A program made the position numbers and the translations under genes. Below are positions 7,261-17,186 of a DNA stretch of 18,423 bases, one piece after another. How positions within the stretch are numbered: the stretch's first letter is position 1; the number at the start of each line of letters is the position of its first letter. Source of the stretch: Ephemerocybe angulata (taxonomy: Eukaryota; Basidiomycota; Agaricomycetes; Agaricales; Psathyrellaceae). Location: contig JAACJK010000144.1 of NCBI GenBank assembly GCA_013368325.1, positions 1-18,423 on the forward strand. The letters run 5' to 3'. The notes beneath the pieces were generated by a model. It saw nothing but the letters and a program-made list of their open reading frames with translations. It was not told the origin of the DNA and did not search any database.

Positions 7261-9838
7261 GTACAGACCTTATTCTTGTACATCGACAAGCACATCGACG
7301 AAACGCCCACCGCCGATAGCCACGGCGAGCAAAGATCCGACTACGACAGGTCAGATCGTGGCGACAAGAAGGCCCAGAAAGCTGCAGCAGCGAACTCGAA
7401 ATGTACGTCCGCAGTGACCCACGGTTATGGGCGGGCGTATTCACTATCCCTCGCAGCCGCGAAGGATCTCTCTCATGTTCCCTGCAAGTTCTTCAAGGTC
7501 GGCGGGTGCACTGCTGGGCCCAGCTGCCCATTCTCGCATACCCTGCCTGAACCCGGGCAGAAGGAGCACTGTGCCTGGTTCGTGAACGGCAACTGCAAGT
7601 TCGGCCATAAATGTGCTCTCGCCCACGTCCTTCCTGGATATGTCCATGGATAGGAAGAACAAAAAGGCTGCTCAACAGGGAGCCGCCGCCGCCGGAGGCC
7701 ACGATCGAGACGGGAAGGAGCGAGGAGGAAAGGGAAGTAAGCGAGACGCTGGGGGAGCCGATAGGGGCCACGGTGGAAGGAATGCGCTCCTTGGCGGTGG
7801 ATCGACTGCCCCAACTTGTGTCCTGAACTCTGGAGGATCAGCCTCTGGACGACCTCCCATGGGTATGGCTCTCAAGGCATCGATCTCCCCCTCCGCCCCT
7901 GCACCACCCCTGAACGACACCGATTTCGCCTCCTTTGCCTCTCTCGACGAAATGGACGAGATGGAAGGCGTTTCTGGCGACTCCAGGGAACAGCAAAAAT
8001 CCGAGAAGGACGATAAAGAAGGCAATGCAGCTTCTGAGGAATCTGGCACTCTCCCCCTTTCGGCGCCTAGAAACCCTTCTTCAGCTGTGCAGAATGATTT
8101 TGGACCCATCGGATCTCCGCCAAACGCTCGGTCGCCGATGGCTGAGCAGCGATCGCCTACGCGCCTTAATGCCACCTTTTATCCCGGTACCTCCCCCCGT
8201 ACGACCAACCTCACAAGCACCTCCCCTGCCCAGAACAATGGCGCGTCTTCGCCATTCTCTGCCCCCGGAAACCAGACTTCGTTCTATCAGCCAAGTTCGT
8301 ATGGTGCATCTTTGGGCCTCGCAGGTGGCGTCGCTGCAAGTTTGGGAAGTGGGCTCGCGATGATGGGTGGAGGAAGAAGGGCGTGGGGCGATCCGTCGTC
8401 TTACGATGCCTCTGGGAATGGTGCATACTCGCGTTCTGGATTGAGCTCTAGTGTGACGAGGGTGGACGAAGAATACGAGTACCTTAGCGGAGTCAGGAAC
8501 CAGAGGAGGATGCAGAGGATGGATTCGGCGGTGGTGGATGAGGAGATGGAGGACTTCATCCCGGGATCTCTGACGGACCTGCTTACCCCGGAGGAAAGGA
8601 GTCGAAGGATGTCCAGGAGCAACTCCGGACAGCCTCCTGTTACTGGACTGACTGGGTTGGTCAATACTTTGAAGGGAGGGACGAGCAGTCGTCGGGTTCG
8701 ATGATGGGACACAGACATTCGCGCTCTGTCCCTGCGCCGTCGCTTTTGGGCGACCTCAAGAGTATCTGGGCAGATACGTCCGCAAATCCGCTTCCATCCT
8801 CGCCTAGGGACGCTCCGCACATGACGCATCGCGGAACGCCGTCAGCCTCGGGGTTGTCTGCGAGGTTTGAGTCGCTTGGGTTGGGCAACGGTGGTGCGAT
8901 TGATGAAGGCGGGATGAGCATGAGCTTCGGCAGCCCGTCGTCTATCGGGATGCTGGAGTCCCAGCAACGCCAGCGCTGCTTTCTTGCCTGGATTCCATCA
9001 GAACTATCTGGGCTCGAAGGCGAAGCGCGACGCACAGCTTGCCGGTCAGAGTGGGATGGGAAGGGGGCTGAGGAGTGTCAGTGGGGGGAACGGGTTGTAC
9101 GACGGGAGAGTGAACAATTCCTCGATTGCGAACAACTACCTGCAGCCGATGAGCTCTGCTGGGCTCCCTGCGAGCGTGAACAACGCGTCGACGTTCCACA
9201 CTCACATCCACGGGAACACGCAGACGACGTACAAAGCCGCGCCTTCGCCATTCGACCTCACGCAGAGCATGAACATGATCCGGTCGAGCAACTTGTCGGG
9301 GCACGCAACTGCAGGGATCGGGCGGGGAATGGGAGGACCTGCCGACGGCGTGGACGACGCGATCTCCGGTCCCAACGTGCTCAGTCCGAGCACGCGGGCG
9401 TTGCAGTCGCATGCCCCCGGGCAGTCTCTCCCGCAGGGCCTCGCTGCGGGGCTCTCGCGGATCCATGCGCTTCCTCCGTCCACACTCGCGAGCCCGGGCA
9501 CCCCAGGTGCCGCGAGCTACCTCTCCGGCAGCCCCGCCGCTTTCTCGAGCAATGCGCACCAGGTGTACGGGGACTGGCAGGCCGTCTCTGGGTCGCCGCT
9601 GGTGCAGAGCACTGTGGCGCCTGGGCATGGGCGCGGGCATGGCGCGCCCCCTGGGCTGCCTGAGCCCTCGGGCACGCCTTCGAAGATGTCGTACTCCGCG
9701 GCGGCGGCGGCGGCTCGCGCTGCGAATGCGACGCCGTTGGCGCCCCCTGGGATTACGAGGAACCCAGGTGGGTACGGTGGCCAGCAGCAGCAGCGGTCTG
9801 CCAATGACGACGATGAGCTGTTCGACATGGACGGATAG
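7102..9838 (+). CDS. Twin CCCH zinc-finger protein, Lee1/Cps3 type (copy 1, frame breaks)
   Basis: About 890 residues if read from the ATG at 7102 with one intron removed (7403-7456). Two CCCH fingers, both C-x7-C-x5-C-x3-H, lie at 7483-7539 and 7570-7626 (near residues 110-128 and 139-157), joined by ten residues. This close pair resembles, from memory, fungal Lee1/Cps3 proteins, which probably bind RNA. The rest is long, low-complexity and rich in Ser, Pro and Gly. It holds an acidic patch (DEMDEMEG), the likely conserved EDFIPGSLTDLLTPEER with Arg/Ser after it, SVPAPSLLGDLKSIWADT, an alanine run and the acidic end DDDELFDMDG. The frame must shift three times: +1 base between 7636 and 7650, one base missing near 8688-8700, one extra near 8970-8978. 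The last two look like sequencing errors. The start is uncertain: the true one may lie near 7350, where SDRGDKK begins, perhaps across an intron. Confidence 0.8.
7403..7456 (+). other. Spliceosomal intron in the zinc-finger gene
   Basis: GTACGT donor and CTCGCAG acceptor, 54 nt, so it reads through in frame without a stop. Its removal joins NSK to SAKDLSHVPCK directly before the first finger. The second copy has 53 nt here (17486-17538) and frames that disagree on either side unless the intron is removed, which supports that it is spliced. Confidence 0.75.
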
Positions 9839-10097
9839 TACGTCGCACAGGTGCCTTCATGTGGATTCGTTGTCTGACGCTCGGCCCAGGTTTATTTCAA
9901 AATGGTTTCTTTCTGTATGTTTCTACGCTTACTTACGTGTCATCTCTCTCTCTCTCGCTTTTCTTTTTATTTAATGGTTTCTCTACTGCATTATCAACGA
10001 ACAGACAGACAGACTACATCTCTGCTCTCGTGTCCCCGGCCTCTATTTACTAATGAATCTTACATTGTACCTTGTACTGACTAGTTCTCGTGTTGAA
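9839..10097 (+). other. 3' untranslated and downstream region of the zinc-finger gene
   Basis: After the TAG at 9836-9838 come AT-richer bases with a TC dinucleotide run near 9946-9957 and a T-rich stretch TTTTCTTTTTATTTAATGG. No AATAAA is seen, which is common in fungi. The stretch runs directly into the next repeat unit at 10098; no other gene is seen. Confidence 0.5.
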
Positions 10098-11089
10098 TTT
10101 TATACCACGACTCTTGAACTGATGGCGCCCCCGCATCAATCCTTGCTTCCTACGCTCATGCTCCCTGTGATGGCCCCCTTCCTCTCCGTGATCTCCTGCT
10201 GCTCGCTGTGATGCGCCTTGTCGGGAATTCCCTAATAAGGGTTGAAAATTGCCTTTTGGGGTAAAAAAGTCGAAAAAACAGCTAACTTCAATGCTCTATC
10301 TAATACACTTTCGCTTTTCTAACAGGTTGGACCACACTACGACCGTGACTGCATGGCTGTTGAAGAACATGCACGGCACGGTCGTAGCAACGCTGGGGAC
10401 ATACCCTTGGCATGGGGAAGCGCGAGGGGATCTGGGCGGTTTATATACACGGCCACGGCGCACGGACCAGCGCAACGTTACAGTACTACCGGGTGTCACT
10501 CGGGAGTCGCTTCGGAAGGGTGTTCGGCTCAGTGTAGCTTCACTGCTTTAGCATGCCTTCCCTCTTCAAGGTACTGTTGTATCTACCTGCACGCGAGACA
10601 AGTGTTGCAGAGACTGTCCATACTTTCTGAAATTTGGAAGAATGGGTCTCTCCTTGGAGGAGAGTGGCCGCCAAGTCCTAGCCCGGAGTCTATTTGGCGC
10701 GCCCACACACCGATCTCGATGCTGAGCCGAACGAACATTCGTTCTCGACACGTCGTGCGTCGTGGCAATTCCTCAGACCGTTATTCCCCTTTACCTTTCT
10801 CCACGTCGACTGTCACCGACACTGAGACTGTGCACGACGTTTACCTGAGCTTCCTCACCTGCACTCGTCACTGACGCTAGCGGACTTTAGGCCAGTCTCT
10901 CTCACCCACCCTTTACTTGACTTCCTCACTGACTTGCCTCTTAAGCTCGTTACTATCTGTACGCCACGCACCGTCTCTGCACATCACAGCCACTCACTCA
11001 CGACGGCCATGAACGCTAACCGCTGGCACCTCATCTAAACATGTGAATCACTATTCGACTCACCGGATGCTCGAAGCTGGAAAAGTATG

Positions 11090-12475
11090 GTGAGTCCTTG
11101 GTACCTCGCATGGCCTCGTCACTGACTAGCCTCGTCATTATGCCAGGATACTACAGTGACTCTATCCCAGCATTTTCGGCGCAAGAAAGAGACTCCCTGG
11201 TGCGCATGCCTACGCTGACTTCGCTCGTTTTCCAGAGGTCCAAAAATATCAATTTCGCTTTTCTCACGCTGTCGCCACTAGGTGAGCATGTCTCTACTTT
11301 GCTATCATTGTGCTGACCATCGTCAATAGCATTGCCCTTGCGCTTACCACACCGTTCTCCGGATCCCCAAAATGCCAATTTCGTCGCCCGCTTCGCCTCT
11401 TACCTCACCTGCTAGACCCCTTTTCCGGACCCCCGAAAATATCAATTTCATTCCGATGGCCCGCTCGCATCCCGACCCCCGTCCCGGGACCCCGTCAAGT
11501 AAGCCATGCCGCCAGAATTCCTCCACTCTCCCAGTGCTCACCATTCTCCTGTCAGGCCCGTTTTCCGGGCCTCTAAAAATACAAACTTCGTCTCCGTGGT
11601 GCGTTTTCATTCCGCTCGATTCGCAACCATGACTCAAACTTGTCAGGCATCAATTTCACATAGACTTCAGGTACGACGGATATTCTCTCAGTCGCTTCTT
11701 CACTGACCTCGCTCGCTAGGCCCGTTTTCCGGACCTCCAAATATATCAATTTCAAGATCTCTAGTGCGTATGCTATGCTCGTAGTATGCCGTGATGTGCT
11801 AATAAACCTCTAGGAAAGCAACGTACATCCAACCGAGTCCACTTACAAGACAATACCACAGCACGACGTCCCGCCACGTACCCCGCGCCCTACGTCGTCA
11901 CCTCGTCGAAAGGGCCGCTCGCGGGAAGCCGATCCATACATACTTTGTCATCCAGGTACGCATTCCCACTCTCGCACCACGTCGACTTGGTTTGGTGACC
12001 GCATCCTCCACAGCCCCCGCACGCGCTTCATCCGTTCGCTTCCCCTCGCGGGACGTCGATCCATACATACTTTGCCAAACCGAGTAAGTGAGAGTACGTG
12101 TAGCCTATTTCGGACGTCCTGACCACTGGCACCGTTGACAGGATCCTCCCACAGGTCTCGCTTAGCGCGCGCCCACAACTCTCCTGCGCGCCACAACACG
12201 ACCTCCAGATATCGCATTTTCAAAATCTAAGGCGCGCCATTTTGTCTGAAACCTTTCTGAGGACACTCAATGAAAATGTACCTCGATAGTGGCAACGTTC
12301 ATTCGCAGATGCGGCGCACTGCGTGGTACGAGGGCCGTGTCCCAGTGTCTTGGTGAGTGATCTCTTCTCAAATGGCATTTCGTCAACTGATACACTCTCA
12401 GGGCATCAAATCAGTCGAGTTGCACAAGGTAATTTGCGGCTTTGATGAGACCAGTGAGGCGGCACGTTATCCCAG
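11090..12475 (+). other. Intron-rich region A, second copy
   Basis: Same intron chain as 985-2373, beginning with a GTGAGT donor at 11090 and ending with a CAG acceptor at 12475. Small indels lie in both exons and introns, for example one A fewer at about 11371 and one T fewer near 12304, without destroying the splice sites. One T fewer near 12388 turns ACTTGATAC into ACTGATAC by the branch region of the intron matching 2250-2299. Both exon-end repeats are present, the first at 11918-11947. Confidence 0.5.
11215..11753 (+). repeat. Module A array, second copy
   Basis: The same five degenerate intron-end/exon-start segments as in 1111-1655, in the same order. The third reads CAATTTC here, where copy 1 has CAATTC, so the second copy is closer to the repeat consensus and copy 1 probably lost a T. 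Confidence 0.65.
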
Positions 12476-14168
12476 GCCGGGACAGGCTTGTGATGGGAAC
12501 GAGAATAGATACCGCCGCGACGTTAGTGTAGAAACGCGAGGTTACTACAGGATGACTGGAAGCGCGGAAATTAGTGACGATACTTGTGTACGTTATTAAT
12601 CGTAGCCCGTCGAGGCCCGCCGAGGCGTCCCGCCTCGCCGACGTGGCGCTCACTCGGACGCGCCGCGTCCGAGCTGCTTGCAGCCTTCAAGCAGGCTGAT
12701 TTAACTGGCATATGCGTAGACGTACACGTACTGTATGTCTACATATTTTGAATATACGAGCACATTCTCTCATTACAGCTACCCAGAGAGTGTAAGCAAC
12801 CCACAGAACGAGATCTTGATGTGAATTGAATGAGGGTGCGTGGACTCGGACGCGCTAGCCGGAAGGATACTCCCCGTACGCGTCCAGCCTCAATTCGCGA
12901 ATCCACCATTCAAAACTTTAAGAATAGCATAAAGATAACGTCACTTACAAGAGCCCTTAGCGTGCGTGAGACGCGGCGACGATCTTGGCGCACCAGTGCG
13001 GTCGGGAATATGTCTTACATCCGGAAATCCGGGAATGCGCTTTACGCATTCCTGGTACCGTATCTGAGCCGATAGGGCGCAATGTTGCACAATATGGTAC
13101 TTAATACCTCATGAAACCATTTCAGCGAAAACGGAGACCCGCGGCGGACTTTCCCGCGCGAGGAATGGGAGCCAGTTTGAACGCGCGCCAGCGGGCGCTT
13201 AAATAGACGCTGACCGTTCGACGCGTTTCGCACTCTCTGCCTCACTCCGTGTGTTGTATGTACCTCTCATTGTACCCTCACACATACTGGGTAGACATAG
13301 GGGTCTATCCCACGCAATCAAAAGGCGAAACAGTCGGAAGGAAACTGAGTTCTCGGGACCTGCTCCTGCTCACACCCTTCAACGCAATCCCGCGTTTAGA
13401 CCAGTTTCCCTGCCAATAGACGGGCCTTGGCGTGCTTACGTTGATGCATCATACGTATTGATGCGGTCACGTTGTCCACTGCCTTCGGGCTCGGGTGTTG
13501 AGTTGGGAGGATGGATGCGGCGGATGGAGCGGGTTGCCTGGTTCTAAGCGATTGCAGGCCTTTGGTAGTTTAGTCGTTGCTAGGGTACACGTAGTATGTA
13601 CTGGTGAATATGATAGGGGTACCTGGAATGAGATGTTGGGCGTGGACGAGTCCTGGGATATCGTTGGGCTTGGAATTTAGAGATTGTGTGCTTTAGCGCG
13701 CACTCACGATAGATCGTAGAATAGCATTAGATCGGATGCACGACAATACAAGAGGAGGTCATATTAGCTACCTGGTACCTATCTGGTGCTTAGACCAGTC
13801 GCCCCCCAAGCCAAATCGCACTCTATCCCACTCACGAATCTCGATCCCGCACCTCTCTCCTCATCCCCGTTCACGCACAAACGCGCAATTAAACACTCGC
13901 TTCCCTGCGTGGGATCCGGATTCCATGGCTCGCTTATCCCATCAGACACCCACAATGGCCGCACGCTGTCAGTCCGCGAGATTTTTCGTCGTTGCGCAGG
14001 TTCTGGCGTCGGAAGCTGCCATACAGGCGTAACGAGAATGCGCGCAGAGCGCGTTCCGGGACTTCCGAGCGAGAGATAGAGTTTCGGTTGGACTTGGCGG
14101 CGTGGTGTACGTATGGCTTGGTGGGAGGGGTGGTGGGCGGAACATCTGGCCCGGGTGAGCTGGAAATG
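12476..14168. other. Spacer without a recognised gene, second copy
   Basis: Counterpart of 2374-4067. Same stem-loops and palindromes; no gene can be supported. Short indels (for example near 12993 and 13235) change open frames between the copies, which argues against coding. Confidence 0.5.
12621..12694. repeat. Cluster of three perfect stem-loops, second copy
   Basis: Identical to 2520-2593: stems of 7, 9 and 7 bp at 12621-12637, 12653-12673 and 12674-12694. The only nearby difference is one A fewer just upstream. Confidence 0.8.
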
Positions 14169-14269
14169 TATAAGAGGGCTGGGTGCGTACGTTGGTTTCC
14201 CCATCTCCACAGCGAGACTTCCCCTCCCTTCCCTTCCTCCTCATCTCACTACACCTCTTGTCTTCGCTA
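14169..14269 (+). promoter_or_regulatory. Candidate core promoter, second copy
   Basis: TATAAGAG at 14169-14176 and the CT-rich tract after it match 4070-4170, with no change inside the motif. Confidence 0.5.
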
Positions 14270-14318
14270 GACCACCGTCTAGCAGACTCTCTCGTCGTTG
14301 GTTCTGCTGGTCTCGACG

Positions 14319-17035
14319 ATGTCGCATGGCCCTTCGTCGTCGTCGTCGTCGTTATCGGCGCGCTGGTGAGTTGCCCCTATTTCGATTTGGGTCAGTTATT
14401 GGCCCCGGCGCGCTCACCTCTTTTGACCAGATACCACGATGTCGGCGCTGACAGGGGTTTTCCGATGCCTCGGTGAGTTGTCTAATAGTCTGTATTCGTT
14501 AGTTAAAGTCCTGACTAGGCTCTTTTAGATCCGTTGGACTGACCTGAGGATTCGCAGCCGTCGCTCACCCGAGCTCAAGATTCGGGGTCCCACCACATAT
14601 CCTCGTAAGTCCTCCGCTATTCCTTTTCTTCTGTCGGTGCTGCGCTCACTCCTTTGAACAGGGCTTTACTTTGAAAGGGTGAGTCGCATTTACCCAACGC
14701 GACATTCGGCAACTTACCTCTCGCAGCGTACACTTGGTCACAATGGTATCCTATAGTTCAGCTATTCACCCTATTCACAAATGAGGCTCACGGACCTTAT
14801 CCATAAGATACTGAACGACGACCAACCCCGGCGTTGGAAAGGAAGAGGTATTATTCACAAGGTAAGTACACGATTCACTACGCTATAGTTTCTATTGACT
14901 ATCCTCACAGCCGCCGCCTTCTGTACGATTACCTTAAGCCAGCGCAATCCTATACAAAGGGTAAGCAATTCATAACACGTCGAATGGAACATTGAACTAA
15001 CCTTTGTCTATCTTCGGTGCTCAGCGACGGACTTGCATGACAGAGGCTCGCGTTGTCAAGCTTCGGTGAGTATCTCTTCGTATTCTGTAAGAAAAGTTAT
15101 ATCGGCCTGACCACCCTACAACCAGCATCACGAGCATATGCTGTGGATAGACCTAGTGAGTACTGACGCGACTATACGTGTTTCGTTTGACAAGAAACTC
15201 ACCATATATCGTTCTACAGCCCATTCACGACCACACTGTTGCTCGAAGTCAGCGTTCTGAACGCGTGCACGCATGATGAGACGCACCTTTGCCAGCCGTC
15301 CGCAGCTTTGCCCAATGCGCCTCTCATTGTCGGTACGCGTCGGTATTCTATGAAACCTTGATATAATGGTCAGTACATCGTCGCATTGCTCTTGAAATGT
15401 GCACTAACCTCGATTCCATAGAGTCAACATCCTCCTCAAGTCGTCTCAATGCTGGCCAATGCAGCACCGCCCCAAGGTCCTTCCCTCACGGTTCTCTGTT
15501 CGTTGGCAGCGGCCCGTGAGTGCGTCATCGTCGGTGGAAAGGCTGCGCTAACCCGAGAGCTCTACAACCAGCATCACAGATGCTTTGCCGTTCTCTTATG
15601 CACCGGTAAGCGAACGTACCCACAAGGAAACGAAACGAGCTCACCTTGGATTCGTGACTTTGACAGCTGGCCAAGATCCGGTGTTGCGATGAGTCTGGAG
15701 AGGCCGGAATGTGTGCGCGCCGCTCGCGTCGTGGGCCTTTGACAATTCGGTCAGCACTTTGGCATGTTGTCCAATGCCGCGTCCACTCACCTCAGAACCC
15801 TACAACCAGCATCACTGCCTATGCCCCGATCGACCACGTTCCGTTCGAGCGCCGCCTTTGAGTCGCTGGTCCTGTATGCTGAAAAAGGCGTGAGGAATCT
15901 TCAGTATGTCGATCCGCTGTATTTGAGCGTACACACTGACCTCAAAGTGCCGGCTCTTGCCAGACACTCGCGAAGCCGTCAGCGCGCGGCAGTCTCTCGA
16001 CGTCGATCTGTGTCTGCCGTGAGTACGTCGTCACCAGCTATGCGATAGCGTGTACTAACCGAAACCCCCTTCAACCAGCATCACTCGATGCAACCCCCAC
16101 GTTCTTGAGTGTGACTTGAATTTTGAGTCGAGTTCGGGCTCGAAGCGGAGTGCTTGCGCCGGTTGGCCTTGTCGTTGGGTGTCGTTGAGTTTTGAAGCCC
16201 GTACTTCATCGGCGCCGTTCTGTCCCCTGCCGTGAGTACACCGTCGTCGTAAACTGCATGTCTGCACTAACCGAAGTCCCCTACAACTAGCATCATCCTG
16301 CAATGCTTCGTGTTCATGTTGTAGCAGAGAGCGCGTTGGTTTGACTCGTGTTTCGGCGACGGCGTGGCGCGTCGTGGGGTCTGGGATGGTGTCTTTGGGC
16401 CTGGCAAGGTGAGGACGAAGGTGGGACGTCGGTGGATGTCTGGGTTTGGCGTTGTGGGTGCTGCAACGGGCCGGAAGGCTGTCGCCGGATGTTTTGGGAT
16501 TGGAGGTGGACTTCGACGACCGCGCAACCGGCGCCGCTATTCGATCTTGTCGGTGATTTATGGTGAGTACGTTGCCGCGGATGCTTGCAGAGGAGGCTTA
16601 CCTTTCTTGAAGCGCGCCCACACATGCACGGCTTTTGATAAACCTAACACACTGTGAGTACATCGGGATCTTTCGAAGCATATGACTGACCTCGGTATAC
16701 TACGCCAGCCGAAACGCGCCCTTGCTTTCCATCGAACGAGTGCGTCGGGACTTGGCTTGACTCTTGTTCACGCGAGCTGCTGTTCGCATGTCGCAGCTGG
16801 GGGATCTGTCTACCTCATTGTGAGTACTTTGTCGTGAGCCCTCGAAGGAACTGGACTAACGTTGTCTACCATACCAGTCACGTCTCGTCTCGGGTCCTCC
16901 ATCGACCAACTGATCGCGTTCATTTGCGATCGTCGAGCTCTATGCGGCTCACGTTGAGGATTTCGGCCCTTCAAGGATAGACTGTGAGTATCACAGACAT
17001 GCTTTTTGCGCAGCTAGACTGACCTCTTGCCCCAG
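14319..17035 (+). other. Intron-dense region B, second copy
   Basis: The same run of about 19 introns, from a donor at 14366 to an acceptor at 17035. The last intron is 52 nt instead of 59 through loss of one unit of a 7-nt tandem repeat (TCTTGAC/TCTTGCC), which keeps donor, branch site and acceptor. Exon indels include a lost CA in the exon matching 5122 onward and an extra T in the exon matching 5476-5508. These break the long spliced frame described for copy 1. All five module B sites are kept. Confidence 0.6.
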
Positions 17036-17186
17036 CCGCCCTCGAGAGGATCTCGCTCCGTCGAACGCGCATCCCCATTCCGCTTGTCTGCGAGCTGACG
17101 TGGTTTGGTGGGGACGGACGGTCCCAAGGGCGCGCAAAGAGGTGTGGAGAGGTGTTGAATTCCGAGAACAGCGGGGCGGAATCGAG

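Larger units (their letters stand above)
1..10097. repeat. 10.1 kb direct tandem repeat, copy 1
   Basis: The first bases of the window (TTTTATACCACGACTCTTGA) recur at 10098, and from there the sequence follows copy 1 in the same order and orientation to the window end. Copy 1 holds one full unit: two intron-rich stretches, a spacer with stem-loops, and a CCCH zinc-finger gene with its 3' tail. The junction at 10097/10098 falls in ordinary AT-rich sequence downstream of the zinc-finger gene, without target-site duplication or terminal inverted repeats. Because the window begins exactly at the unit boundary, the true edges of the repeat cannot be fixed; the array could extend to the left. It could be a real tandem duplication, a circular molecule read around, or an assembly artefact. 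Confidence 0.97.

Noticed and set aside
8942..9640. 232-codon minus-strand frame and several long frames opposite the zinc-finger gene
   Set aside because: Arginine- and proline-rich shadows of the GC-rich coding strand, without a domain.
7102..9838. Calling the zinc-finger gene a pseudogene
   Set aside because: Coding signal stays strong on both sides of each break and the indel pattern across the window points to sequence errors, so decay is not the best explanation.
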